From assembly GCF_900101465.1 (NCBI RefSeq), contig NZ_FMZM01000008.1:220257-284256 (forward strand): 64,000 nt of DNA, read 5' to 3'. Below are positions 50,027-58,492 of this stretch, in pieces. The stretch's first letter is position 1. Each line of letters begins with the position of its first letter. Under the pieces are notes generated by a model. It was not told the DNA's origin, did no database searches, and worked only from the letters and a program-made list of their open reading frames with translations. A program made the translations under genes and the position numbers. This stretch comes from Nocardioides lianchengensis. Its GTDB lineage: Bacteria > Actinomycetota > Actinomycetes > Propionibacteriales > Nocardioidaceae.

Positions 50027-50845
50027 TTAGTGGCCCGGCGGGGGCAGCGGGCTCAGGGGCACCGCCGACTGCTCCTCGGGGACCACGGCCACCAGGCAGG
50101 CGGTGCCGGAGTAGCGCTGGCGCAGGGACGTCGCGCCCTCGGCGGTGCGCGCCGAGCGCAGGTCGGAGGCCGCGACCACCAGCAGGTCGTTGCGCGGCGA
50201 GGCGAGCAGCCGGTGGGCGCGGGCCTGCTGCGGGACCAGCAGCCGGGTCACCGCGATGTCCTCGCCGACCGGCCAGACCTCCCCGATCGATCCGCGGTAG
50301 ACGATGGTCAACGAGACACCGAGCGCCCGCGCCTCGTGCTCGGCGAACGCGACCACGGCCCGCTCGTCGGCCTCGTGGAGGTAGGCGAGCACCCGGCCCC
50401 CGCGCTCGGTCCGGCTGCCGCGCACCAGCAGCACCGGGCAGCCGACGTCGCTGGTGATGCCCGCGGTGACCAGGCCCGGGACCATCGGGCGGACCGAGCT
50501 GGTCTCCGAGGTGCCGACGTACAGCCGCAGGGCGCGCGTCGTGACGGCGCGCAGCACGCCGACCCGGTCGCCGCTGAGCAGCGCGTCGTCGACCGCCAGC
50601 CCGGGGGCGGTCGCGCGGGCCAGCGCCACGCCGCGCTCGACCACCGCCTCCCCGGCTGCGGCGAAGCGCTCGAGCAGCGTCTCGTCGACGTCGCCGTCGG
50701 CGTCGCGGTTGAGCGAGCCGACCACGTGCACGACCAGCAGCCGCGCGCCCTCGCGCGCCGCGGCGAAGGCCGCCTGGGGCACCGTGAGCAGGTCCGACTC
50801 GGACCCGCTCACCCCGACCACGACCGCACCGGACCCGCGCTCCAC
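50027..50845 (-). CDS. Universal stress protein, tandem divergent domains
   Basis: Protein of 272 residues with two USP-like halves: VVVGVSGSESDLLTVPQAAF..., LYVGTSETSSVRPMVPGLVTAG (a modified ATP loop), then a weaker second half with VLAYLHEADERAVVAFAEHEA and LLVVAASDLRSA. GTG 50845 is preferred to the frame start at 50911 because the earlier stretch is low-complexity and contains a DosR-like half-site expected upstream of the transcript; still tentative. Confidence 0.75.
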   Translation of the reverse strand: MERGSGAVVVGVSGSESDLLTVPQAAFAAAREGARLLVVHVVGSLNRDADGDVDETLLERFAAAGEAVVERGVALARATAPGLAVDDALLSGDRVGVLRAVTTRALRLYVGTSETSSVRPMVPGLVTAGITSDVGCPVLLVRGSRTERGGRVLAYLHEADERAVVAFAEHEARALGVSLTIVYRGSIGEVWPVGEDIAVTRLLVPQQARAHRLLASPRNDLLVVAASDLRSARTAEGATSLRQRYSGTACLVAVVPEEQSAVPLSPLPPPGH

Positions 50846-50895
50846 CAGCTCCGAACGTGCTGCTGGCAAGCCCCCACCCCCCGGTCGACGCGTCT

Positions 50896-50909
50896 GGGAC
50901 CTTTGTTTC
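50896..50909. promoter_or_regulatory. Partial DosR-like box before third USP gene
   Basis: GGGACCTTTGTTTC keeps the left arm and spacing of the box but the right arm is degenerate. It lies about 50-65 nt upstream of GTG 50845. Confidence 0.3.
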
Positions 50910-50914
50910 ACACC

Positions 50915-50930
50915 TCCCCCTTTCGGGGGA
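50915..50930 (-). terminator. Hairpin between enoyl-CoA hydratase and USP genes
   Basis: TCCCCC-tttc-GGGGGA forms a 6-bp GC stem 15 nt beyond the enoyl-CoA hydratase stop; probable end of the DUF35-thiolase-hydratase transcript. Confidence 0.5.
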
Positions 50931-50944
50931 AGCCGTCACTTTCG

Positions 50945-51748
50945 TCAGCGGTCGTCGGTGAACCGCGGCGCCCGGCCCTCGTGCCGGGCCCGGGTCGCCT
51001 CCTCGAAGTTGCCGGTCAGCAACCTCAGGTAGAGCTGTCCCAGGCCCTCGCTGGGCAGGTAGGACTCCAGCGACGTCGCCGCCTGGCCGGCCTGCAACGA
51101 GCGCTTGGTGAGCTCGACGCCGGGTTGGGAGAAGCCCGCGACCCGCTCACCGGTCCGGACCGCCGCGGCCACGACGTCCTCGTGGACCGACGAGACCAGG
51201 CCGATCCGCTCGGCCTCCGCGGCGCCGACGTCGCGCCCGGTGAGCATGATGTCGGCGGCCCGGGTCGAGCCCACCGCCCGCGGCAGCAGGTAGCTGAGCC
51301 CCAGCTCGCTCGCCGTGAGCCCGTTGTTGATGCCGGCGGCACGGAAGTACGCCGCCGGCGCGGCCAGCCGCAGGTCGCAGGCCAGGGCCAGGCAGAGCCC
51401 GCCGCCGATCGCCGCGCCGTTGATCGCGGCGACCACCGGCTGGTGCAGCCGTCGTACGGTCAGCACGACCTCCTCGAGGACCTCCATCGCCCGGAGCGCG
51501 TACGTCGGCCGCGTCACCCCGGCCACCCCGGGCGGCACCCCGGCGGACTCCTGGTCGGCGCCCGAGCAGAAGCCCGCGCCGGCCCCGGTGAGGACGACCG
51601 CGCGCACCGAGTTGTCGCTGCCCAGGGCCTGCAGCTCCGCCAGCAGCGGGACCATCACGTCGAAGGCCATCGCGTTCATCCGCTCGGGCCGGTTCAGGGT
51701 GACGACGGCGACGGCCTCGACCGGGCGGTCGACCAGGACGAAGGACAC
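50945..51748 (-). CDS. Enoyl-CoA hydratase/isomerase
   Basis: Crotonase-fold enzyme of 267 residues. The oxyanion-hole segments are AGFCSGADQ and NGAAIGGGLCLALACDLRLA; ASELGLSYLLPRAVG holds the position of the second catalytic glutamate. It hydrates or isomerises an unsaturated acyl-CoA. GTG 51748 starts 1 bp after the thiolase stop. Its substrate is unknown; the operon suggests beta-oxidation of a larger side chain. Confidence 0.9.
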   Translation of the reverse strand: MSFVLVDRPVEAVAVVTLNRPERMNAMAFDVMVPLLAELQALGSDNSVRAVVLTGAGAGFCSGADQESAGVPPGVAGVTRPTYALRAMEVLEEVVLTVRRLHQPVVAAINGAAIGGGLCLALACDLRLAAPAAYFRAAGINNGLTASELGLSYLLPRAVGSTRAADIMLTGRDVGAAEAERIGLVSSVHEDVVAAAVRTGERVAGFSQPGVELTKRSLQAGQAATSLESYLPSEGLGQLYLRLLTGNFEEATRARHEGRAPRFTDDR

Positions 51749-51749
51749 C

Positions 51750-52940
51750 TCAGACGCTCAGGATCACCGACGAGCCGTGCCCGAAGAGCCCCTGGTTGGC
51801 GGTGATGCCGACCGTGGCCCCCTCGACCTGGCGACCGGTCGCCTGCCCGCGCAGCTGCCAGGTGAGCTCGCAGACCTGCGCCAGCGCCTGGGCCGGGACC
51901 GCCTCGCCGAAGCAGGCCAGCCCGCCCGACGGGTTGACCGGGATCCGGCCGCCGATCGTCGTCTCGCCGGCCCGGAGCAGCTGCTCGGCCTCGCCCCGCC
52001 CGCTGAGGCCGAGGTCCTCGATCCAGTCGAGCTCGAGGGCCGTCGACAGGTCGTAGACCTCGGCGACGCCCACGTCCGCAGGCTCGATCCCGGCCTCCTC
52101 GTAGGCGGCCCGGGCGATCGACTCCTTGAAGGTGTGCTCGGGCTCGCCCACCGCGGCGCTGGAGTCGGTCGAGAGGTTGGGCATGTCCATCACGGTGTTC
52201 GGGAAGGTCGGCGTGACCGTGGAGACCGCGGAGACCCGGACCGGGCTCGCCAGCCCCAGGCGCTTGGCGTACTCGGTGCTGGCCAGCACCACGGCCGCGG
52301 CGCCGTCGGAGGTCGCGCAGATGTCGAGCAGGTGCAGTGGGTCGCTCACCACGGCGCTGGACATCACGTCCTCGACGCTGACCGCCTTGCGGTAGCGGGC
52401 GTAGGGGTTCTCCAGCCCGTGCCGCGCGTTCTTGACCTTGACCTGCGCGAAGTCCTCCTGGGTGGCGCCGTAGAGGTCCATCCGCCGACGCGCGTAGAGC
52501 GCGAAGTACGCCGGGTTGGTCATGCCCAGCAGCCGGAACCGCAGCCAGTCCGGGTCGTCCCACCGCTCCCCCGCGTTCGGGGCGAGGAACCCCTTCGGCG
52601 TCGTGTCGGCGCCCACGACCAGGGCCACCTCGCACAGCCCGGCCAGGATCCGGGCACGAGCGGTGTCGAGCGCCTGGGCGCCGGTGGCGCAGGCGGCGTA
52701 CGACGTCGCGACCCGGGCGCCGTTCCAGCCCAGCGCCTGGGCGAAGGTGGCGCCGGCGACGTACCCGCCGTAGCCGTTGCGGACCGTCTCGCCGCCGACC
52801 ACCAGGTCGACGTCGGTCCACGCGACGCCCGCGTCCGCGAGGGCGGCCCGGGCCGCGTGCACGCCGTAGGTGACGAAGTTCTTGCCCCACTTGCCCCAGG
52901 GGTGCATGCCCACGCCCAGGACGGCGACGTCGTGGCTCAC
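51750..52940 (-). CDS. SCP-x/Ltp-type thiolase
   Basis: Thiolase-fold enzyme of 396 residues. The N-terminal reactive C84 is in SYAACATGAQAL; NPSGGLACFGEAVPAQ replaces the GHP motif of canonical thiolases, as in lipid-transfer-protein/SCP-x thiolases and Ltp2-type aldolases. VAEVYDLSTALELDWIEDLG is the variable catalytic region. Partnership with the overlapping DUF35 protein follows the known Ltp2-ChsH2 arrangement. Thiolysis versus retro-aldol cleavage cannot be decided by eye. Confidence 0.87.
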   Translation of the reverse strand: MSHDVAVLGVGMHPWGKWGKNFVTYGVHAARAALADAGVAWTDVDLVVGGETVRNGYGGYVAGATFAQALGWNGARVATSYAACATGAQALDTARARILAGLCEVALVVGADTTPKGFLAPNAGERWDDPDWLRFRLLGMTNPAYFALYARRRMDLYGATQEDFAQVKVKNARHGLENPYARYRKAVSVEDVMSSAVVSDPLHLLDICATSDGAAAVVLASTEYAKRLGLASPVRVSAVSTVTPTFPNTVMDMPNLSTDSSAAVGEPEHTFKESIARAAYEEAGIEPADVGVAEVYDLSTALELDWIEDLGLSGRGEAEQLLRAGETTIGGRIPVNPSGGLACFGEAVPAQALAQVCELTWQLRGQATGRQVEGATVGITANQGLFGHGSSVILSV

Positions 52941-53374
52941 TGGTCGGCCTCCTGGCCCAGCTCGACCACAGGCTTCCAGCGCCAGATCGACAGATCGTCG
53001 TGGAGGATCTCGACGACCAGCTCGGCCTCCGCGCCGACCCGCAGGTCGGCGACGCCGTACCCCTGGGCGACCTGGCCGAGCACGGTCAGGCCCTCGGGCA
53101 GCTCGACCGCGGCGAGCGCGAACGGCTCGTAGGGGTCAGACGCCGGGACGTACGGCGCGGGCGGCTGGTACTGCGCGTCGGTGTAGGACCAGATCCGACC
53201 GCGACGCGACAGCTCGGTGCTCTCGAAGTCCTCGCCGTCGCAGGCGGGGTTGCGGCAGAAGCCACCCGCCAGCGGCGGGAAGTAGACCGTGGTGCACGTC
53301 GTGCACCGTGACCCCACCAGCGCCGGCTCCGGCCCCGTCGTGAACCACCCCTCGATGGCGGGTGTCGCCGTCAT
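52937..53374 (-). CDS. DUF35 OB-fold zinc-ribbon protein
   Basis: Acyl-CoA-binding accessory protein of 145 residues. An N-terminal rubredoxin-like zinc ribbon (C24-x2-C27-x12-C40-x4-C45) precedes an OB fold containing GRIWSYTDAQYQPPAPYV and VLGQVAQGY. Such proteins form a complex with the adjacent thiolase. ATG 53374 has AGGAGG 6 nt upstream; the stop overlaps the thiolase start (GTGA). A KstR-like dyad lies 26 nt before the ATG. Confidence 0.9.
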   Translation of the reverse strand: MTATPAIEGWFTTGPEPALVGSRCTTCTTVYFPPLAGGFCRNPACDGEDFESTELSRRGRIWSYTDAQYQPPAPYVPASDPYEPFALAAVELPEGLTVLGQVAQGYGVADLRVGAEAELVVEILHDDLSIWRWKPVVELGQEADQ

Positions 53375-53399
53375 CCGTCGCCTCCTGAGACCCGAAAAC

Positions 53400-53413
53400 T
53401 AGAACAGGTTCTC
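53400..53413. promoter_or_regulatory. KstR-like operator upstream of the DUF35-thiolase operon
   Basis: TAGAACAGGTTCTC contains the dyad AGAAC-ag-GTTCT and fits the KstR consensus TNNAACNNGTTNNA at all but the last base. TetR-family regulators of lipid and sterol catabolism use such sites. Confidence 0.5.
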
Positions 53414-53441
53414 ACTCTAGCGGCAGGACGCCCGCCCCCGC

Positions 53442-54422
53442 TCAGACCGGATCGACGAACCCCTCGTCGGCCAGCCAGTCCCGGGCCACGTCGGTCGGGT
53501 CCTCCCCGTCGACGTCGATGCGGGCGTTCAGCTCCAGCAGCACCTCGTTGGTGAGCTTCTCCGAGACCGGTGCGAAGAGGTCCGCGATCTCCGGGTGGTC
53601 CTCCAGCACCTGCTCCCCCAGGACCAGCGAGACGTTGTAGTTGGGGAAGTAGCGCTGGTCGTCCTCCAGCACGACGAGGTCCAGGGCCAGGATCCGGCCG
53701 TCGGTCGTGAACACCTCGCCGAAGGTGCAGCGACCCTTCGCGGTCGCGTCGTAGATCGCGCCGGTCTGGTAGGTCTGCAGGTTGCCCTCCGGGACCCCGT
53801 CCGCGCCCCGGGACAGCCCGTAGGTCTTCAGCATCCCGTTCAGCCCGTCGGGCCGGTTGGCGAACTCGGACTCGATGCACATCGTCCGCTCGGCGACCGG
53901 GACCTTGGCGATGTCGGAGAGCGTCTTCAGGCCGTACTTCTCCTGGGACTGCTTGGTCACGGCGAAGCCGTAGGTGTTGTTCATCGGCGCCGGCGGGAGC
54001 CAGGCCAGTCCGTTCTCGAGGTCCTCGTCGCGGACCGCCTCGTACTGCTCCTGCTCGTCCTTGATCGGGTCGGTGTGGCCGAGGTAGGTGATCCAGCCGG
54101 TGCCGGTGTACTCCCACTGGGCGTCGATCTGGCCCTCGAGGGCGGCCTGCCGGGTCGCCGAGCTCCCGGGGATGTTGGTGAGGTCGGTGACCTCGGCCCC
54201 GGCGGCCTTCATCACGATCAGCGCGATCTTGCCGAGCAGGATGCTCTCGGTGAAGTTCTTCGAGCCAACCGTGATCTCGGCGCCGTCGAGGGGCCCGGCG
54301 TCGGTCAGGGCCCCGGCCAGCTCGGCGTCGGGCACCGGTCCGCCGGCCGTCCCGAGGCCGCAGGCGGTCAGGGACGTGGCGAGCACCGCCACGGCGGCGG
54401 TACGGCGCAGTCGCGTCGTCAT
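53442..54422 (-). CDS. Glycine betaine/choline-type substrate-binding lipoprotein
   Basis: OpuAC/ProX-family binding protein of 326 residues. Lipobox LTAC (C21) anchors it; the mature start EITVGSKNFTESILLG and the segments QWEYTGTGWITYLG and RCTFGEVFTTDGRI are diagnostic of the osmoprotectant family. It lies 1 bp after the permease gene and is the last gene of a four-gene importer. Substrate probably glycine betaine, choline or carnitine. Confidence 0.9.
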   Translation of the reverse strand: MTTRLRRTAAVAVLATSLTACGLGTAGGPVPDAELAGALTDAGPLDGAEITVGSKNFTESILLGKIALIVMKAAGAEVTDLTNIPGSSATRQAALEGQIDAQWEYTGTGWITYLGHTDPIKDEQEQYEAVRDEDLENGLAWLPPAPMNNTYGFAVTKQSQEKYGLKTLSDIAKVPVAERTMCIESEFANRPDGLNGMLKTYGLSRGADGVPEGNLQTYQTGAIYDATAKGRCTFGEVFTTDGRILALDLVVLEDDQRYFPNYNVSLVLGEQVLEDHPEIADLFAPVSEKLTNEVLLELNARIDVDGEDPTDVARDWLADEGFVDPV

Positions 54423-54423
54423 C

Positions 54424-55206
54424 TCAGACCCCCTTCGGCCGGGTGAACAGCTCCAGGAGCCGGCCCAGCCACTCCACGAGCAGCGCGAGCAGCGCGATCA
54501 GGACCGCGCCCCACACCATGAGCGAGACCTTCAGCAGCGAGATGCCGGTGGTGATGATCGCTCCGAGACCGCCGGCGTCGATGAAGGTCGCCAGGGCGGC
54601 GGTGCCGACGACGAGCACCAGGGAGGTGCGGACCCCGGCCATGATCACCGGCCCGGCGAGCGGCAGCTCGACCCGGAGCAGCACCCCGGTCGCCGACATG
54701 CCCAGGCCGCGGCCCGCCTCCTTCAGCGTGGGGTCGACCCCCTGGAGGCCGGTGATCGTGTTGCGCAGCACCGGCAGCAGGCCGTAGAGCGTGAGGGCGA
54801 TGACGCCGGTCCAGAACCCGTAGCCCCGCCACATCGCGAGCAGCGCGATCAGCCCGATCGACGGCGCCGCCTGCCCGGTGTTGGCCACCGCGACCACGAG
54901 GGGCGCCGCGATCCGGGCGCGTCCCCGGGTCAGGAGGACGCCGGCCGGCACCGCGATCGCGACGACGGCCAGCGCGGAGACCACGGTGAGGCGGACGTGC
55001 TCGCCGAGCAGCTTCCACACGGTCGGCCAGGCCAGCTGCGACTCCTCGATCGAGTCCAGCGTGGCCGTCTGGCGCCACACGACGTACACGAGGAAGACGG
55101 AGGCGACGATGACCGGCGGCACCACGAGCATGGTCACGGTGCCGCGCGGCATCGACCGCAGCCGCGAGGTCCTGGCGGGAACGTCGGTCACGGTGTCACT
55201 CGCCAT
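54424..55206 (-). CDS. Osmoprotectant ABC permease
   Basis: Permease of 260 residues with about six helices and the family pattern GVLLTRGRARIAAPLVVAVA, NTGQAAPSIGLIALLAM, and LPVLRNTITGLQGVDPTL. It begins with a short soluble lead. ATG 55206 overlaps the ATPase end by 11 bp. Confidence 0.88.
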   Translation of the reverse strand: MASDTVTDVPARTSRLRSMPRGTVTMLVVPPVIVASVFLVYVVWRQTATLDSIEESQLAWPTVWKLLGEHVRLTVVSALAVVAIAVPAGVLLTRGRARIAAPLVVAVANTGQAAPSIGLIALLAMWRGYGFWTGVIALTLYGLLPVLRNTITGLQGVDPTLKEAGRGLGMSATGVLLRVELPLAGPVIMAGVRTSLVLVVGTAALATFIDAGGLGAIITTGISLLKVSLMVWGAVLIALLALLVEWLGRLLELFTRPKGV

Positions 55207-56356
55207 GGGCGGCGGCCTCCCGCTCCAGCTGGCGCATGTGGTCGGTGACCGCCTCGAAGCTGATCACGCCGAGGTACTGGTCGCGGTCCCCGGTCACTAC
55301 CGCGGCCCCGTGACTGGAGGTCAGCATCGTGTCGAGCGCGTCGTTCAGGGTCGCGCGCGAGTCGAGCGTGTTGAGCTTCTCGGCGTCGTACGACGGGACC
55401 CGGTCGTGCCCGCGCAGCTGGCGCAGCCAGGGCCAGCCCAGCGGCCGGCCGCGGTCGTCGAGCACGACGACCGCGTCGTGGCCCTCCGCCTCGGCGCGGG
55501 CCACGACCTCGCCGGTCGACTCGCCGACCCAGGCGGTGGGGCGGTCGGCCAGCTCGATCGAGGACACCCGGGCCAGGGACAGCTGCTTGAGCGTCGAGCC
55601 GGAGCCGACGAAGTCGCTGACGAAGTCGTCGGCCGGCGCGGCCAGGACGTTCTCGGGGGTGTCGTACTGCGCGACCTCGGCCCCCTCCCGGAGGATCAGG
55701 ATCCGGTCGCCGAGCTTGATCGCCTCGTCGATGTCGTGGGTGACGCACACGATGGTCTTGCGCAGCTCGCGCTGGATGCTGAGCAGCTCGTCCTGGAGCC
55801 GCTGGCGGGTGATCGGGTCGACCGCACCGAAGGGCTCGTCCATCAGGATCACCGGCGGGTCGGCCGCCAGGCCGCGGGCCACGCCCACCCGCTGCTGCTG
55901 CCCGCCGGACAGCTCGCGCGGGTAGCGGCCGCGGTACTTCGCCGGGTCGAGACCGACCAGGTCGAGCAGGTCGACGACCCGCTGCTCGATCCGGTCGGCG
56001 TCCCAGCCGAGCAGCTTCGGCACCAGGGCGATGTTCTTGGCCACGGTCATGTGCGGGAAGAGGCTGCCGCCCTGGATGACGTAGCCGACCTGCCGGCGCA
56101 GCTCGTTCTCGCCCTGCTGGCGCACGTCCTGCCCGCCGATCCGGATCGTGCCGGAGGACGGCTCGATGAGCCGGTTGATCATCTTCAGGCTGGTGGTCTT
56201 GCCGCAGCCCGACGGGCCGACGAACATCACGATCTCCCCGGCGGGGATGGTCAGGGTGAGGCCGTCGACGGCCGCGGCCTTCTGGCCGGGGTAGCGCTTG
56301 GTGACGTTCTCGAGCGCGATCTCGGCGCCGCTCACCTCGGGCTGGTCGGTGGTCAT
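55196..56356 (-). CDS. Osmoprotectant ABC ATPase with CBS domains
   Basis: ProV/OpuCA-like ATPase of 386 residues. Walker [10 protein letters not shown] (47-55), LSGGQQQRVGVARGL signature near 148, Walker B VILMDEPFGA, H-loop CVTHDIDEA. The C-terminal part has tandem CBS domains ending with YDAEKLNTLDSRATLNDALD and ITDHMRQLE-like residues, which in OpuA sense ionic strength. The start overlaps the upstream permease stop (ATGA). Confidence 0.91.
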   Translation of the reverse strand: MTTDQPEVSGAEIALENVTKRYPGQKAAAVDGLTLTIPAGEIVMFVGPSGCGKTTSLKMINRLIEPSSGTIRIGGQDVRQQGENELRRQVGYVIQGGSLFPHMTVAKNIALVPKLLGWDADRIEQRVVDLLDLVGLDPAKYRGRYPRELSGGQQQRVGVARGLAADPPVILMDEPFGAVDPITRQRLQDELLSIQRELRKTIVCVTHDIDEAIKLGDRILILREGAEVAQYDTPENVLAAPADDFVSDFVGSGSTLKQLSLARVSSIELADRPTAWVGESTGEVVARAEAEGHDAVVVLDDRGRPLGWPWLRQLRGHDRVPSYDAEKLNTLDSRATLNDALDTMLTSSHGAAVVTGDRDQYLGVISFEAVTDHMRQLEREAAAHGE

Positions 56357-56994
56357 GCGCGGATTCCCTTCGAGACGGTGAGCCGCCCGAGCAGCAGCAG
56401 GAGGAGGTCGGCGAGGAGCGCGACCACGACGACACCGACGGTGCCGACGACGGCGTAGTTGACCGCGTTGGCCCCGCCGATCTGGGTGATGCCGGTGAAG
56501 ATGTAGCCGCCCAGGCCCGGACCGTTCACGTACGCCGCGATTGCCGCGACGCCCATCGACATCTGCATCGAGACGCGCAGGCCGGCGTGGATCACCGGCC
56601 AGGCCAGCGGGAGGCGCACCCGGAGCAGGACGGCGACCGGGCCCATGCCCATCCCCCGCGCGGACTCCAGGAGCGTCGGGTCGACCCCCCGCAGGCCGAC
56701 GACCGCGTTGCGCAGCACCGGGAAGACGGCGTAGAAGGCCACCGCCCAGAAGGCCGTGAAGGCACCGATGCCGAGCAGCGGCAGCAGCAGGCCCACGAGC
56801 GCGAACGCGGGGATGGTCAGCCCGATCGCCGAGACCGCGTTGGCGAGCGTCTCGAGGCGCGGCACCCAGACCACGACGACGGCCAGGGCCACCCCGACCA
56901 GCGCCGCGAACAGCACCGCCTGCACCACGAGGTTGGCGTGCTGGAGGGTGTTGTAGACGATCTGGTCAGACCGGTCGTCGACGAATTGCCACAT
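56353..56994 (-). CDS. Osmoprotectant ABC permease (first gene)
   Basis: Permease of 213 residues with WQFVDDRSDQIVYNTLQHANLV at the start and LPVLRNAVVGLRGVDPTL as EAA-like docking loop. It pairs with the second permease. ATG 56994 has no clear Shine-Dalgarno; instead a six-codon reading frame with a good ribosome site lies upstream in the same frame (57042-57022). Confidence 0.86.
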   Translation of the reverse strand: MWQFVDDRSDQIVYNTLQHANLVVQAVLFAALVGVALAVVVVWVPRLETLANAVSAIGLTIPAFALVGLLLPLLGIGAFTAFWAVAFYAVFPVLRNAVVGLRGVDPTLLESARGMGMGPVAVLLRVRLPLAWPVIHAGLRVSMQMSMGVAAIAAYVNGPGLGGYIFTGITQIGGANAVNYAVVGTVGVVVVALLADLLLLLLGRLTVSKGIRA

Positions 56995-57021
56995 GAAGCG
57001 CCGCGGTGCCCGATCACCGCC

Positions 57022-57042
57022 TCACCCAAACGTGTGTGCCAT
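57022..57042 (-). other. Possible leader peptide MAHTFG
   Basis: ATG 57042 follows GGAGG (57051-57047) at 4 nt and runs six codons before TGA. It is in frame with the permease start at 56994 but separated from it by that stop. It could be a coupled leader peptide or a chance frame. Confidence 0.3.
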
Positions 57043-57056
57043 CTCGCCTCCGGGCG

Positions 57057-58448
57057 TCAGGCGCCGGCGAGGAACCCCAGCAGGTCTTGGCGGGTGAGCA
57101 CGCCGACGGGGGCGCCGCCCTCGTGCACCAGCACGGCGTCGGCGGTCTCGAGGAGGCTGACCGCGGCGGAGGCGTCCTCGCCCGAGCCGATCGTCGGGAG
57201 CGGCGGCGACATGTGGTCGGAGACCCGGTCGGTCAGCTTGGCGTGCCCGGCGTAGAGCGCGTCGAGGAGGGCTCGGTCGGAGACCGATCCGACGACCTCG
57301 GCGGCCACCACGGGCGGCTCGGCGCGGACGACGGGCATCTGCGAGACGGCGTACTCCTGGAGGATGGCGACGGCCTCGGCGATGGTCTCGCCCGGGTGGG
57401 TGTGCACGAGGTCGGGGAGCCGGCCGTCCTTGCCGCGCAGCACCTGGCCGACCGTGCGGGTGGCCGGCGCGTGGCCGCTGGGGAAGCCGTACTGGGCCAG
57501 CCACGAGTCGTTGAAGATCTTGCCGAGGTAGCCGCGCCCCGAGTCCGGGAGGAGGACGACGATCACGGCGTCCGTGCGGCCCTCGGCGGCGAGCTCGGTG
57601 GCCAGCTGCTTCGCGGCGTACGCCGCCATGCCGGACGAGCCGCCGACGAGCAGCGCCTCCTCGCGGGCCAGCCGGCGGGTGAAGGCGAACGAGTCGGCGT
57701 CGGAGATCTCGATGACCCGGTCGGCCACGCCGCGGTCGTAGGTCTCGGGCCAGAAGTCCTCGCCCACGCCCTCGACCAGGTAGGGCCGGCCGGTGCCGCC
57801 GGAGTAGACCGAGCCGGACGGGTCGGCGCCGACGACCTGGATCTCGGGGTTCTGCTCCTTCAGGTAGCGCCCGACGCCGCTGATCGTGCCGCCGGTGCCC
57901 ATGCCGGTGACGAAGTGGGTGATCCGGCCCTCGGTCTGCGCCCAGATCTCCGGGCCGGTGGTCTCGTAGTGCGAGCGCGGGTTGTTCGGGTTGGAGTACT
58001 GGTCGGGCTTCCAGGCGCCCGGCTGCGCGGCCAGCCGGTCGCTGACGTTGTAGTAGGAGTCCGGGTGCTCGGGCTCGACGGCGGTCGGGCAGACGACGAC
58101 CTCGGCGCCGTACGCCTTGAGGACGTTGCGCTTGTCCTCGCTGACCTTGTCGGGGCACACGAAGATCGTCTTGTAGCCGCGCGCCTGGGCGACCATGGCG
58201 AGCCCGACGCCGGTGTTGCCGGAGGTCGGCTCGACGATGGTGCCGCCCGGCTGGAGGGCCCCGGAGGCCTCGGCCGCGTCGATCATCCGGGTGGCGATCC
58301 GGTCCTTCACGGACCCGCCGGGGTTGAGGTACTCGATCTTGGCCAGCACGAGCGGCCCCTCCACCCCCGCCAGGTCGTCGAGCGACGTCGAGAGCCGCAG
58401 CAGGGGGGTGTTGCCGATCAGGTCCAGGAGGGAGTTCGCGTACTGCAC
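57057..58448 (-). CDS. cbs: Cystathionine beta-synthase
   Basis: PLP enzyme of 463 residues that condenses serine and homocysteine to cystathionine. K48 in NPGGSVKDR binds PLP; EPTSGNTGVGLAM and GMGTGGTISG bind substrate and phosphate. A C-terminal pair of CBS domains (about 340-463) could bind SAM. There is no heme-binding N-terminal extension, as expected for bacteria. GTG 48 nt from the divergent SGNH gene has TAAGGT 6 nt upstream. Confidence 0.94.
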   Translation of the reverse strand: MQYANSLLDLIGNTPLLRLSTSLDDLAGVEGPLVLAKIEYLNPGGSVKDRIATRMIDAAEASGALQPGGTIVEPTSGNTGVGLAMVAQARGYKTIFVCPDKVSEDKRNVLKAYGAEVVVCPTAVEPEHPDSYYNVSDRLAAQPGAWKPDQYSNPNNPRSHYETTGPEIWAQTEGRITHFVTGMGTGGTISGVGRYLKEQNPEIQVVGADPSGSVYSGGTGRPYLVEGVGEDFWPETYDRGVADRVIEISDADSFAFTRRLAREEALLVGGSSGMAAYAAKQLATELAAEGRTDAVIVVLLPDSGRGYLGKIFNDSWLAQYGFPSGHAPATRTVGQVLRGKDGRLPDLVHTHPGETIAEAVAILQEYAVSQMPVVRAEPPVVAAEVVGSVSDRALLDALYAGHAKLTDRVSDHMSPPLPTIGSGEDASAAVSLLETADAVLVHEGGAPVGVLTRQDLLGFLAGA

Positions 58449-58454
58449 GACCTC

Positions 58455-58486
58455 ACCTTAGGCCTGTGGGGAGGGCTCACTAGACT
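58455..58486. promoter_or_regulatory. Divergent leaderless promoters, cbs / SGNH hydrolase
   Basis: TAAGGT (58460-58455, minus) is 6 nt from the cbs GTG, and TAGACT (58481-58486, plus) is 6 nt from the SGNH GTG. The 44-nt gap is too short for separate -35 regions, so the promoters overlap. Confidence 0.5.
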
Positions 58487-58492
58487 CCCCGG

